From Ruegeria spongiae (GTDB taxonomy: Bacteria > Pseudomonadota > Alphaproteobacteria > Rhodobacterales > Rhodobacteraceae), in contig NZ_JAMFMB010000006.1 in assembly GCF_023502395.1 (NCBI RefSeq), forward strand, positions 62,001-126,000: 64,000 nucleotides of DNA, read 5' to 3'. Positions 33,111 through 42,392 of the stretch are shown here, in pieces. The notes under the pieces were generated by a model, which was given only the letters and a program-made list of their open reading frames with translations, was not told the origin of the DNA and searched no databases. Within the stretch, counting starts at the first letter, position 1. Each line of letters begins with the position of its first letter. A program made the translations under genes and the position numbers.

Positions 33111-35000
33111 TCAGGCGGCCCATTCCCATGGGCGCGTGTAATCGCCCAGAATCTTGGACACATCCTCGTCCGAGGTACCGTTGGCGTCAAGCTGTGCGAC
33201 AAGGCCACGTTTCTTGTCGTCGACAACCGAGACCACCCGTGCCGCGACCTCGCCCTTTTCCAGCGCGATGTTGTAGACTCGCGTGATCGCGTCCTTGCGC
33301 AGGTCGGGTTTGAACACCTTGCCCACCGCCGTTTTCGGCAGTTCGGGCAGGATGGTCAGATGCTTGGGTTGCGCCGCGCGTTCGTGGATATGAACGTCGC
33401 AATATTTCATCAGTTCTTCGGTGGTCACCGAAGCGCCATCCATCAGTTCCACATAGACGCAAGGCACTTCACCCGCATATTCGTCGGGCTGGCCGATGGC
33501 ACCGGCAAAGGCGACCGCCTCGTGACCCAGCAGCGCCTCTTCGATCTCGGCGGGGTCGATATTGTGACCGCCGCGAATGATCAGATCCTTGGCGCGGCCG
33601 GTGATCCACAGATAGCCATCCGCGTCGAAACGGCCCAGATCGCCGGTGCGCAGGTATTTTTCATTGTGGTAGAGATCGCGGTTCTTGGCCTCTTCGGTGT
33701 AGGTATGGCCCGCCACAACGCCCGGGTTCGAGACACAGATCTCGCCGATCTCGTCCACCGCAGCTTCAACAGGACCATCAGCGGTGTCGTTGTAGATCTT
33801 CACATCCGTATAGGGCAGCGGCACCCCGATCGAACCGATCTTCTTTTCCCCGTCGGTGGGGTTGAAGGACACCAGACAGGTCGCCTCGGTAAGGCCGTAG
33901 CCTTCGACGATCTCGACGCCAGTGGTCTCTTCGAAGCGGCGGAACAGTTCCATCGGCAGCGGGGCTGAACCCGAGAAGGCCAATTTGATGCTGGAGATAT
34001 CAGCATCCACCGGACGCTGCATCGTGGCAGAGATCGCGGTCGGCACGGTGATGATGAAGGTGATCTTCCACCGCTCGACGAGTTTCCAGAAATTGTCGAA
34101 GACACCATCGCCGCGATAGCCCTGCGGGGTCGGGAACACCACATGCGCGCCCCCGGCGACTGCCGAAGTCAGGATCGCCTGACACGCCAGCACATGGAAC
34201 ATCGGCAGCGGGCAAATGATGTTGTCACCGACGCCCATCAGCAACTCTTTGCCCAGCCAGCCGTTATAGATCATGCCGGAATATTTGTGCTGCGCCACCT
34301 TGGGCATCCCGGTGGTGCCGCCGGTGTGGAAATAGCAGGCAACGCGATCTTCGGTGGAATCCGCGAAACTCAGCGTCGTCGGCTGCTTTGACATTTCCTT
34401 GTTGAAGTTCTTGTAGTCGGCATGGGCCAGATGCTCCTTGCCTTCCAGCTTGGGGCGCACCAGCGGGACGATCCAGGATTTCGGCGGCGTCAGATAGCGG
34501 TTCAGATCAACTTCAAGCACCGCGTTCACGTTGGGCGCATGGCGGACGGCCTCGGCCACCTTGCTTGCGACATCGGTCTTGGGGAAGGGTTTCAGCGTCA
34601 CCACAACCTTGGCGTTGGTTTCGCGCAGGATCGAGGCGATCTGCTCGGGCTCCAGCAGCGGGTTGATCGGGTTGGCGATACCGGCGACCGCAGCGCCCAT
34701 CAGGGCAATGGCGGTCTCGTTGCTGTTGGGCAGCACATAGGCCACCACGTCTTTCTCACCCACACCCAGCGAGCGGAACAGGTTCGCCGCCTGGGTCACC
34801 TTGTCCTTGAGCCCCGACCAGGTCAGCGTTTCGGCCTTGTCGGTCGGCCCGGACAGCAGCTGAAAGCTGATGGCGTTGTTGTTGGGGTGTTTGGCCGCGG
34901 TTTCCGACAGCAACTGATAGAGCGTGACAGGTATGTCCCGGTCCGCCCAGGGCATTTCATTTTCGATTGCAGCGCAGTCTTTGATACCGGCAAAGGCCAT
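33111..35000 (-). CDS. Acyl-CoA synthetase (AMP-forming)
   Basis: A 629-residue ANL-superfamily enzyme that activates a carboxylic acid with ATP and CoA. The AMP-binding loop FHTGGTTGMPKVA, the EGYGLTEATC motif, YLRTGDLGRFDADGYLWITGRAKDLI and the C-terminal PKTAVGKVFKPDLR lysine region are all present. It is longer than typical FadD, in line with a Roseobacter acyl-CoA synthetase subgroup. The ATG at 35000 follows GGGAGAA. Chain-length specificity is unknown. Confidence 0.92.
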   Translation of the reverse strand: MAFAGIKDCAAIENEMPWADRDIPVTLYQLLSETAAKHPNNNAISFQLLSGPTDKAETLTWSGLKDKVTQAANLFRSLGVGEKDVVAYVLPNSNETAIALMGAAVAGIANPINPLLEPEQIASILRETNAKVVVTLKPFPKTDVASKVAEAVRHAPNVNAVLEVDLNRYLTPPKSWIVPLVRPKLEGKEHLAHADYKNFNKEMSKQPTTLSFADSTEDRVACYFHTGGTTGMPKVAQHKYSGMIYNGWLGKELLMGVGDNIICPLPMFHVLACQAILTSAVAGGAHVVFPTPQGYRGDGVFDNFWKLVERWKITFIITVPTAISATMQRPVDADISSIKLAFSGSAPLPMELFRRFEETTGVEIVEGYGLTEATCLVSFNPTDGEKKIGSIGVPLPYTDVKIYNDTADGPVEAAVDEIGEICVSNPGVVAGHTYTEEAKNRDLYHNEKYLRTGDLGRFDADGYLWITGRAKDLIIRGGHNIDPAEIEEALLGHEAVAFAGAIGQPDEYAGEVPCVYVELMDGASVTTEELMKYCDVHIHERAAQPKHLTILPELPKTAVGKVFKPDLRKDAITRVYNIALEKGEVAARVVSVVDDKKRGLVAQLDANGTSDEDVSKILGDYTRPWEWAA

Positions 35001-35162
35001 TGGCAGTTCTCCCTCGATTTTTGGCGCACGGCGATCCAAAGCCGCCGATTTTCCGGCGAAACCTGCATAGAACCGCCGTTCAGCGCAAGAATCACCCTAA
35101 CGTCAAGTTTGTCACTCTACGCCACTTGCCGCCACGTCATTCGAGGTTTTTGGGGCCGAAGG

Positions 35163-36971
35163 TTACTCGGCAGCCATACCTTCGGTGAATTGCAGCCTTG
35201 CAAGCCGTGCATAGAGGCCCCCTTGCGCGACCAATTCATCGTGCTTGCCCTGGGCAATGATTCGCCCGTTCTCAAGCACCACGATCCGGTCGGCCTTTTT
35301 CACCGTTGCCAGCCGGTGCGCGACGATCACGGTGGTGCGTCCGGCACAGAGCACATCCACCGCCTGCTGTACCGCCCGTTCGCTTTCGGCATCCAGTGCC
35401 GAGGTGGCCTCGTCCAACAGCAAGACCGGCGCGTCGCGCAAGATCGCGCGGGCGATGGCGATGCGCTGTTTCTGGCCACCCGACAGCATCACGCCGCGCT
35501 CGCCGACATAGCTGTCATAGCCTTCCGGCAGGGCGGCGATGAAGTCATGCGCGGCGGCGGCGCGCGCGGCCTGTTCGACCTCGCCGTCGCTGGCGGCGGG
35601 GCGACCGAAGCGGATATTGTCGCGTACCGAGCTGGCAAAAATCACCGGGTCCTGCGGCACCAGCGCGATATGGCGGCGGAAATCGTGACGCGACAGGCTG
35701 TGCAGGTCGGCCCCGTCCAGCGTCACCCGCCCCTGGTCGGGGTCATAGAACCGCTGCATCATCTGGATCACGGTGGTCTTGCCCGCGCCCGAGGGCCCGA
35801 CCAGAGCCACGGTTTCCCCCGGCGCAACTGTCAGCGACAGGTCGTCCAGCGCCAGATGTTCGGGGCGCGACGGATAGCGGAAACTCACTGCCTTGAGCGC
35901 TATCTCACCCTTCACCGGTTCGGGCAGTTGCGCCGGTGTATCAGGGTCCAGCACGGTATCCTTTGCGTGCAAAAGCTCCACCAGCCGCTCGGTGGCCCCG
36001 GCCGCGCGCTGCAATTCGCTCCAGATCTCTGACAGTGCCGCAACCGAGCCTGCCATGATCACCGAATAGATCACGAACTGGATCAGCGTCCCTTCGGTCA
36101 TTGTACCCGAGCGGACTGCATTCGCGCCCATCCACAGCACGCCGACCACGCCGCTGAAGACCAGAAAGATCACAATGACGGTCAGAATGGCGCGGGTGCG
36201 GATGCGCTCGCGCGAGACCTCGTAGGAGGTCTCGGTCATTTCGGCGAATTGCGCGCGGCTGGCACCCTCGCCGGTATAGGCTTGCACCGTCTGCACCGCG
36301 CTCAGTGCCTCGCCTGCGCTGCCCGAGGAGGCGGCGATCCAATCCTGGTTCTCGCGGCTGATCCGGCGCAAACGGCGCCCCAGCACCAGAATGGGCACGA
36401 TCACGATGGGGATCAGCAGCAGGACCATACCGGTCAGTTTGGCCGAGGTCAGCAGCATCAGGATCAGACCGCCGACAAACAGCAACATGTTGCGTAGCGC
36501 GATCGACACGGAGGAGCCGAGGACAGACTGGATCAGCGTTGTGTCGGTGGTGATCCGGCTGAGCACTTCGCCGGTCATGACGCGTTCAAAGAACTCGGGA
36601 CTCATGCCGATCACCCGGTCGAACACCGCCATGCGGATGTCGGCCACCACCCGCTCGCCCAGACGGGTCACCAGCGCGTAGCGGATGCCGGTGCCCACAG
36701 CCAGAACCGCGGCAATGCCCAGCGCGGCAAGAAAGTAGCGGTCCAGCAGGTCGCCATCCTCGATGCGGAAATGATCGACCACGCGGCGCACCGCCAGAGG
36801 CAGCGTCAGCGACATACTCGCTGTCAGCACCAGCGCCGCGACGGCGCCCGCCATCAGCCCCTTATAGGGCAGCATGAACGGCCAGAGCGCCCCCAGAACC
36901 CCCAGCTTGCGTGAGGTGGCGCGCTCTTCGCTGGCATTTGGTGCGGGCTGAGCGGGTTTCGATCTGGCCAT
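35163..36971 (-). CDS. ABC transporter, fused permease-ATPase half-exporter (MsbA-like)
   Basis: A 602-residue half-transporter. Residues 30-330 form a six-helix exporter domain with an intracellular EAA-like loop (GEALSAVQTVQAYTGE). The C-terminal NBD has Walker A GPSGAGKTT near residue 378, signature LSGGQKQRIA and Walker B VLLLDEATSALDAESE, followed by AHRLATV. It works as a homodimer exporting lipid or drug. An ATG five codons upstream (36986) is also possible; neither has a strong ribosome binding site. Confidence 0.92.
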   Translation of the reverse strand: MARSKPAQPAPNASEERATSRKLGVLGALWPFMLPYKGLMAGAVAALVLTASMSLTLPLAVRRVVDHFRIEDGDLLDRYFLAALGIAAVLAVGTGIRYALVTRLGERVVADIRMAVFDRVIGMSPEFFERVMTGEVLSRITTDTTLIQSVLGSSVSIALRNMLLFVGGLILMLLTSAKLTGMVLLLIPIVIVPILVLGRRLRRISRENQDWIAASSGSAGEALSAVQTVQAYTGEGASRAQFAEMTETSYEVSRERIRTRAILTVIVIFLVFSGVVGVLWMGANAVRSGTMTEGTLIQFVIYSVIMAGSVAALSEIWSELQRAAGATERLVELLHAKDTVLDPDTPAQLPEPVKGEIALKAVSFRYPSRPEHLALDDLSLTVAPGETVALVGPSGAGKTTVIQMMQRFYDPDQGRVTLDGADLHSLSRHDFRRHIALVPQDPVIFASSVRDNIRFGRPAASDGEVEQAARAAAAHDFIAALPEGYDSYVGERGVMLSGGQKQRIAIARAILRDAPVLLLDEATSALDAESERAVQQAVDVLCAGRTTVIVAHRLATVKKADRIVVLENGRIIAQGKHDELVAQGGLYARLARLQFTEGMAAE

Positions 36972-37254
36972 TATGTGGTCTCGCATTCAGGTCTTTTCGG
37001 GGGGCTGCGCCCCTTTGGCCACGCTTCATGACCCCGCGCCCCGCGCAGGTCAAGCAAATGCGCATCCGCTGGGCTGCGGCCAAACTGCACAAATGCAGCG
37101 CGATTTCGCATTTACGAGGGCGGGCACGGGTCCAAACCCCGCGATCCTGCCCGGAGTGGCTTCAGGGCGCGCCCACAGAAAATCACATCTTTTCAGGGGA
37201 ATACCCGGCAATTTCGCGCAGTCTTTCGCGAAAAGCTTACCGGGAGGGGATTCT
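36972..37254. other. Intergenic region between the ABC exporter and tRNA-Gly
   Basis: The 283 bases hold the exporter's promoter region. I see no gene I can support. ORFs crossing this interval continue into the tRNA and are spurious. Confidence 0.4.
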
Positions 37255-37328
37255 TGGAGCGGGTAGCGGGAATCGAACCCGCACCTTAAGCTTGGAAGGC
37301 TCTTATGATACCATTTCACCATACCCGC
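37255..37328 (-). tRNA. tRNA-Gly (anticodon TCC)
   Basis: 74 bases with encoded CCA. Acceptor GCGGGTA pairs with TACCCGC before TCCA. The anticodon loop CTTCCAA gives TCC, reading GGA/GGG. The T-arm GGTTCGATTCC is canonical. The arrangement matches bacterial tRNA-Gly(UCC), such as E. coli glyT. Confidence 0.97.
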
Positions 37329-37341
37329 CAAGAACCCGTGC

Positions 37342-37370
37342 GTCCTAGAACACGCACCGAACAAGGTCAA
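37342..37370 (-). promoter_or_regulatory. Promoter of tRNA-Gly
   Basis: On the minus strand TTGACC (37370-37365) and TAGGAC (37347-37342) are 17 bases apart and end 13 bases before the mature tRNA 5' end. Both match sigma-70 elements well. Confidence 0.7.
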
Positions 37371-37432
37371 TAGCTGCCGTTTTTCGAATGCGGCTGATCT
37401 GCTGTTTTACGCCGTGGCCTCCCCCAAAAGCA

Positions 37433-37460
37433 AACCGGCCCGCAAATTCGCGTGCCGGTT
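37433..37460 (-). terminator. Terminator of the MBL hydrolase gene
   Basis: On the minus strand AACCGGC and GCCGGTT form a 7-base stem around a 14-base loop, followed by TTTGCTTTTGG. It lies 23 bases after the stop of the gene at 37483. Confidence 0.6.
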
Positions 37461-37482
37461 CACCCGTGAGTGGCAGCGGGGG

Positions 37483-38475
37483 TCAGCTTGTGAGGGCATT
37501 ATGCCCGAAATACAGGAACTCGCGGTCGCGGCCTGCAATGTCCCCCGCTTCCAGCGACAGGCTGGCGCTGTCCAGCATCTTGTAGCTCTGCTGGGATTTG
37601 ACCCATTCATCGGCATTCTGAAGCGTGGTCAGCGTATAGCTTGTGGTCTCGTTCAGATAATGCGTGGGGATCACGATTTTGGGCTTGAGCTTTTCCACGA
37701 TGGCGTTGCCCTGATCATAATCCAGAATGTGCTGCGAGCCGTCCACCGGCAGGGTCAGCACGTCGACCTGACCGATGGCGTCCCAGAACTCCTGCGGCGG
37801 GTCATGCCGGTTGTCGCCCCAGATCAGCGTGCGGATACCGCCGGTTTCCACCAGATACACCACCATATCCATGTGGCTGACATTGTCCGGCGGGCAGGCC
37901 TGAACGCCGAATTCGCCCAGCGCGTTGGTCCAGTCATACCAACCCGGCGCGCGGCAGACATGTTTATCGGCAAAGCCGGTGATCCTGATGTCGGCAAATT
38001 CGAAGTTTCCAACCATCCGGTCCAGCACCATGGTCGAGACAGGGCGGTGAATCGCATCGTGGTCGAAATGGGTATGCGTGGACATGCAGATATCCACCGG
38101 GGTCTCTGGAAATTCATTCTTGAACCAAAGCCCCCACGCGCCCGAGGGATCGTCCCGCCAGGGATCGAACAGAATTGTGGCCCCGCCCGGTGACGTGATC
38201 TTGATCGCGCAATGGCCGAAATAGTCGATGGCAACTGCGCCTTCGACCGTATTGCCGGTGGTCTTCTGCAATTCGATCACGCCATTGTTGTTGCCCGGCT
38301 GTGTCCAGTCGGTGGATTGCGCCTGAGCGGAGGTGCTGCTCAGCAGGTTCGCAGCCCCGCCCACGCCAGCGGCCCCGGCGGCCATGAAGAAGGACCGGCG
38401 CGACAGGCCCGGTGCCATATCGTCCCTGCCCCCGCGCAGCAGCGTCGGTTTCAGGTTCAGGTCGTCTTTTTCCAT
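37483..38475 (-). CDS. Tat-exported MBL-fold metallohydrolase
   Basis: A 330-residue protein. The twin-arginine signal LSRRSFFMAAGAAG (residues 24-37) ends near SAQAQ (about residue 52), so it is exported folded. The MBL domain has HTHFDH (His134, His136, Asp138, His139), a WGDNRHD region near 220 and PTHYLNE near 282. It belongs to the L-ascorbate lactonase/UlaG-like branch. The substrate is unknown. It is the only exported MBL protein in the window. Confidence 0.87.
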   Translation of the reverse strand: MEKDDLNLKPTLLRGGRDDMAPGLSRRSFFMAAGAAGVGGAANLLSSTSAQAQSTDWTQPGNNNGVIELQKTTGNTVEGAVAIDYFGHCAIKITSPGGATILFDPWRDDPSGAWGLWFKNEFPETPVDICMSTHTHFDHDAIHRPVSTMVLDRMVGNFEFADIRITGFADKHVCRAPGWYDWTNALGEFGVQACPPDNVSHMDMVVYLVETGGIRTLIWGDNRHDPPQEFWDAIGQVDVLTLPVDGSQHILDYDQGNAIVEKLKPKIVIPTHYLNETTSYTLTTLQNADEWVKSQQSYKMLDSASLSLEAGDIAGRDREFLYFGHNALTS

Positions 38476-38597
38476 TTTTGGTTTCCCTGTTGTCTCGCGA
38501 TCCGGGGATGTCCTCGGATAATGTCAGGGTAGCAACCGGAGCCTCTAGCAGAGGTATCGAAAAACCATGGGGGAAACATGGGGCAAAACCCCATGGT

Positions 38598-39626
38598 TCA
38601 CTGAATGGACAACAGCAGGCTGCGCAGGTTCTGACCACTGCGTTTCAAGCCAAGTTTTGCGCGGATGTTGTTGCGGTGAAATTCGATCGTGCTGGGCTCG
38701 CGCGACAGCGTGCGGGCAATGTCCTTGGTGGTCTGACCGCGCATGATAAGCTGCGCGATCTCCTGCTCGGTTGGGGTCAGGGCCTCGAACACGGTGGTCA
38801 ATTGCCCACTCATATCAGAGGTGATCGACTTCAGGTTATCCTCAGCCAGTTCCAGATAGGCACGGCCAGCGGGATCCCGGGTGAGCCGGCCGTGCAGCTT
38901 CGACAGATGTGGAATGACCAACCCCTTGATCTGGCGCAATATCTTGGCGTCATATTCTTCGCGCGAGGTTTCCACGCTGCTGAGCAGAACGCGCAGGGCG
39001 GCATTGGCCTCCTCCAAATCCGCGGTGCGGCTGGCGACGCGATGTTCCAATTGATCCAGCGTTGCCTGCAGTTCCGACTCAAGCGTGATGCGCCGGTCAA
39101 TCTCGATCAGCAGTTCGAGATCGGCCTCGATCACGCGGGCGAACTCCTGCAGCCCCTCGCGGAAAAGCAATGCCCGCCGGTTGCGGCGGGTGTCGAGGAC
39201 GCAGATCGTCCCAAAGACCGTCCCGTCGGGCCATTTCAGCGGGTAGCCGATATAGAACCGCATGCCATGTTCCATATCGTCATTGTCGACCCAGTCCGGA
39301 TCGCAGGTCGCATCCTCGACCGTCAATTCGCCGCCGCGCTGCAGAACGCCGTAGCAATAGAGCTTTTCATTGAGCGTGAAGCGGCAGCCAGTGGCATAGG
39401 GGTTGCCCTCGGTCCGGCTGGTGACAAAGACCGAATGGTGCGGCTCCTGCGTGCGCATCACGAGGCTGGCAGGCACGTCGGCAACATGTGCGATCAGGTC
39501 AACGATCCGCTGCCATTTGGCAATGGTCTCTTGTGATATGTCGGGCTTTGAACGGATTGCGCCGGACTTTCCTGTCGATGATCCGTGCAACTCTAGTGGC
39601 GAACCCCGCCAGCAGGCAAGCGCCAC
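38598..39626 (-). CDS. GAF-domain LuxR-type regulator
   Basis: A 342-residue regulator. Residues 35-165 form a GAF-like sensory domain (YCYGVLQRGGELTVEDATCDPDW, RFYIGYPLKWPDGTVFGTICVLD, a pattern found in phytochrome-like GAFs). A coiled coil spans about 170-225. The C-terminal LuxR HTH (residues 280-335) reads LTPTEQEIAQLIMRGQTTKDIARTL, then STIEFHRNNIRAKLGL. It may bind a small ligand or chromophore. The start is unclear: the first in-frame codon is GTG at 39626, with TTG choices downstream. Confidence 0.8.
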   Translation of the reverse strand: MALACWRGSPLELHGSSTGKSGAIRSKPDISQETIAKWQRIVDLIAHVADVPASLVMRTQEPHHSVFVTSRTEGNPYATGCRFTLNEKLYCYGVLQRGGELTVEDATCDPDWVDNDDMEHGMRFYIGYPLKWPDGTVFGTICVLDTRRNRRALLFREGLQEFARVIEADLELLIEIDRRITLESELQATLDQLEHRVASRTADLEEANAALRVLLSSVETSREEYDAKILRQIKGLVIPHLSKLHGRLTRDPAGRAYLELAEDNLKSITSDMSGQLTTVFEALTPTEQEIAQLIMRGQTTKDIARTLSREPSTIEFHRNNIRAKLGLKRSGQNLRSLLLSIQ

Positions 39627-39658
39627 CGGGCGCGGGTGCCGTGCCGGAGCGGGCCTGC

Positions 39659-40579
39659 CTATCTGGAATGTTCGTTCACCAGCGTTTGCAAGAACGCATG
39701 TGTGATCCGGTTCGGCTCGGGGCTGCGCCGGTTGACGGCGGAAAACGTTGCGCGATAGTTCAACTGCTCCGGAAGGAGCATCTTCATCTGCCCCTGTTCC
39801 ACAAAGCTCTTTGTCAGATGATCGGGCAGGAACCCAAGATAGCGGCCTGACAGGATCAGGATCGACAGCGCATGTTCACTCTGGACTTTCGCCGCGCGGC
39901 GCAGTTTGAGCGTCTGGCCGACATGCAGGTTCGGAGAGTTGACGCTGATGCCCGCGTAGCGCGTTGCGCGGATATCATCGAGCGTCAGGCTGGCTTGGTC
40001 GCGATCAAAGAACGGATGCCCCTGACCGCAGAACAGGTACATGTTTTCGGTGTAGATCGGGACATAGTTCAGACTTTTCGACACCCGGTGCTCGGCAAGG
40101 ATTCCGACATCGACATCGCCGCTGATCAACCTGGCTTCGATGACATTGGGCGGTTCGAGCGACAGTTCGATCTGCACATCCGGCGCCAGCAGGTTGAAGG
40201 TGCGGATCGACCGGGCAAGATGGGAATCGGGGTTCGACGCGCATTGATCGAACAGGGCGACATGAATTCTGCCAACCAGATCCTGTTTTATTTCATTCAC
40301 TTCGGCCTGGAAATCGGACACCGACAGCAGCAGCCGGTCCGCCGCTGCAAGTACTTTTGACCCATCTTCCGTCAGCGAAAAACCACCCGGCCCCCGGTTG
40401 CACAGCTTTAGCCCCAACCGAATTTCGAGATTGGATAAGTACTTGGAAATCGTGGATCTTCCGATGTTCAGCTCGGTCTCGGCGGCGGACAGGCCACCGC
40501 TTTCGACTACCGACCTGAAAATCCTCAATAAATTGATGTCGGCCTCGCCGACCTTGGTAACAAGTGACTGCCGCGCCAT
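39659..40579 (-). CDS. LysR-family regulator of the taurine cluster
   Basis: A 306-residue LysR protein. The HTH (about residues 15-70) reads LSAAETELNIGRSTISKYLSNLE, an unusual version in which the recognition helix is IGRSTISKYL. The effector domain follows. It is divergent from the TRAP operon at 40748 with a dyad in between. The position makes it the probable activator of tauKLM-tauXY-xsc; the inducer would be taurine or sulfoacetaldehyde. TauR of some relatives is MocR-type, so the name tauR is not applied. Confidence 0.85.
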   Translation of the reverse strand: MARQSLVTKVGEADINLLRIFRSVVESGGLSAAETELNIGRSTISKYLSNLEIRLGLKLCNRGPGGFSLTEDGSKVLAAADRLLLSVSDFQAEVNEIKQDLVGRIHVALFDQCASNPDSHLARSIRTFNLLAPDVQIELSLEPPNVIEARLISGDVDVGILAEHRVSKSLNYVPIYTENMYLFCGQGHPFFDRDQASLTLDDIRATRYAGISVNSPNLHVGQTLKLRRAAKVQSEHALSILILSGRYLGFLPDHLTKSFVEQGQMKMLLPEQLNYRATFSAVNRRSPEPNRITHAFLQTLVNEHSR

Positions 40580-40615
40580 GTTATGTTCGCCATTTATGAA
40601 ACTTTACGCTCAATA

Positions 40616-40632
40616 GTTACCATTTTGGAAAC
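40616..40632. promoter_or_regulatory. Candidate LysR-binding dyad before tauK
   Basis: GTTaCC-atttt-GGaAAC is an imperfect 17-base inverted repeat, 37 bases from the LysR start and 115 from tauK. A T-N11-A core is present. Role inferred from position. Confidence 0.4.
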
Positions 40633-40747
40633 GCGAATCGCAAGCTACACGAGTCTGCACCGGGGCAGATTCGGACTGGAACATGTGCAGAGGAGCGCAT
40701 TCCGGCGCGCACCCCGTTTATCAGGACAAACATGCCGGAGGACATTC

Positions 40748-41764
40748 ATGTCATTTCTAAAGCGGGTCTGCACCACAACTGCGGCCATTTCCATTACAGC
40801 CATGCTGGTCGCGGGGGCAGCACAGGCCAAAAACTTCAAGATCGCAGTGGGCGACAGCGGCGGTTCCAGTCAGGAGGCAACCGGGCTGGGTTTCAAATCC
40901 GCGCTCGAAGAGCTGTCCGGTGGCAAGCATACCGCGACGTTGTTCCTCAATGGCCAGCTCGGCTCCGAACAGGATACCGTCAACGACGCGGCCATCGGCA
41001 CGCTCGATATGTCGCTGCTGGCGATCAACAATATCACCCCGTTCTCGCCGACCGTCGGCGTGTTCACCCTGCCTTACGTGATCCTCAGCCTTGAAGATGC
41101 CGAAAAACTGACCCAAGGCCCAATCGGTCAGGAACTGACCGAGAACACGATCAACGATGCCGGTGTGCGCATCATCGCCTGGACTTACACAGGGTTCCGC
41201 GTTCTCACCAACTCGAAAAAGCCGGTAAAATCGGTGGCCGATCTGGAAGGCCTCGTGATCCGCGTTCCCAAGAACGAGATCATGATCGACACCTACAAGT
41301 CCTGGGGTATCAGCCCGACGCCGATGGCGTGGTCGGAAACCTTTGCCGGTCTGCAGACCAAAGTTGTGGATGGACAGGACAACCCCTACACCACCATCAA
41401 CGCGATGAAGTTCTATGAAGTTCAGAAATATGTGACCAACATTCGTTACATCTTCTCGATCGAGCCGCTCATCATTTCCGAGCAGGTGTTCCAAGAACTG
41501 TCCGCCGAGGATCAGGAAATCATCCTTACGGCCGGCAAAGCCGCAACGCAGGCCTCTGCCGACTTCCTGCGTGAAAAGGAAGCCGAGATCAAAGAGATCC
41601 TGATCGAAAAAGGCATGGAAATCGTCGACCCCGAGAATGGCGAAGCTGAATTCATCGAACTGGCAACCACCGCTGTGTGGCCGAAGTTCTACGAAAGCAT
41701 CGGCGGTGTTGAAAAGCTCAACGCTGTGCTGGCCGAAATTGGCCGCGATCCGGTTTCGCAATAA
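40748..41764 (+). CDS. tauK: TRAP transporter substrate-binding protein, taurine type
   Basis: A 338-residue periplasmic DctP-family protein. A cleavable signal peptide ends in AGAAQAKN (about residue 27). The family signature SWGISPTPMAWSETFAGLQTKVVDGQDNPYTTI (residues 176-208) contains the DGxxNP ligand-binding core. The ATG at 40748 follows GGAGGA. The gene order matches tauKLM of Rhodobacter sphaeroides, where it delivers taurine. An intercistronic hairpin follows the stop. Confidence 0.88.
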   Translation: MSFLKRVCTTTAAISITAMLVAGAAQAKNFKIAVGDSGGSSQEATGLGFKSALEELSGGKHTATLFLNGQLGSEQDTVNDAAIGTLDMSLLAINNITPFSPTVGVFTLPYVILSLEDAEKLTQGPIGQELTENTINDAGVRIIAWTYTGFRVLTNSKKPVKSVADLEGLVIRVPKNEIMIDTYKSWGISPTPMAWSETFAGLQTKVVDGQDNPYTTINAMKFYEVQKYVTNIRYIFSIEPLIISEQVFQELSAEDQEIILTAGKAATQASADFLREKEAEIKEILIEKGMEIVDPENGEAEFIELATTAVWPKFYESIGGVEKLNAVLAEIGRDPVSQ

Positions 41765-41790
41765 TCAAAGACCAAACGGTCAACAAAAAT

Positions 41791-41812
41791 GGGGGCGCCT
41801 GATGGTGCCCCC
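41791..41812 (+). promoter_or_regulatory. Intercistronic stem-loop between tauK and tauL
   Basis: GGGGGCGCC-tgat-GGTGCCCCC: a 9-base stem with one G-U pair, 26 bases after the tauK stop and with no T-run. Such stems protect the upstream mRNA so that binding protein is made in excess over the membrane parts. Confidence 0.7.
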
Positions 41813-41831
41813 TACATAAAGGGAGGGTCAG

Positions 41832-42392
41832 ATGTCGAAATTTTGGGGATTTGTAGACAACATCGAAAGCTATATCTGCCGCACATTGCTGGCGATGTTC
41901 GTTTGCCTGCTGATGCTGCAAGTCATCGTGAGGACGCTGTTTGCATTCTCGTTTTCGTGGGTCGAGGAACTGTCGATCTACATGTTCGTCTGGTTCGTCT
42001 TCTTTGGCGCCAGCTACGCCGCCAAGATGGGCGCCCACAACCGGGTCACGTTTCAGTTCAAGTTCCTGTCGGCCCGCGCGATCAAGTATATCGAGGCCTT
42101 CGCGGACCTCTTCTGGATCTTCTTCAACGTCGTATTCGTCTATCTGGCGATCGACTTCATCTTCAACAAGATGAACAAGTTCCAGTCGTCGCAGACCCTC
42201 GGGTTCCACCTGAGCTGGGTCTATATCGTCCTGCCCATCGCCTTCACGCTGATGACCATCCGGGTGATCCAGGTGAACTACCGCAAATTGATATTGGACG
42301 AAGAGATGGTCGACCCGGATTCGATCGATCTCGACGCTGTCAAAGCTGAAATCGAAAGCCATGACACTTCCAGCTCTGAGGGAGACAAGTAA
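41832..42392 (+). CDS. tauL: TRAP transporter small permease, taurine type
   Basis: A 186-residue DctQ-type membrane protein with four hydrophobic segments: CRTLLAMFVCLLMLQVI, YMFVWFVFFGASYAA, FADLFWIFFNVVFVYLAI and WVYIVLPIAFTLMTI. AKMGAHNRVTF is the conserved loop after helix 2. GGGAGGG precedes the ATG. It stabilises TauM; its stop overlaps the tauM start by one base. Confidence 0.9.
   Translation: MSKFWGFVDNIESYICRTLLAMFVCLLMLQVIVRTLFAFSFSWVEELSIYMFVWFVFFGASYAAKMGAHNRVTFQFKFLSARAIKYIEAFADLFWIFFNVVFVYLAIDFIFNKMNKFQSSQTLGFHLSWVYIVLPIAFTLMTIRVIQVNYRKLILDEEMVDPDSIDLDAVKAEIESHDTSSSEGDK

Noticed and set aside
34422-36032. A 536-residue plus-strand frame over the acyl-CoA synthetase and ABC exporter
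   Set aside because: Antisense to two recognised genes and spans the gap between them; it has no domain.
37050-37370. Open frames spanning the tRNA-Gly interval
   Set aside because: The 74-base cloverleaf with encoded CCA accounts for the sequence.
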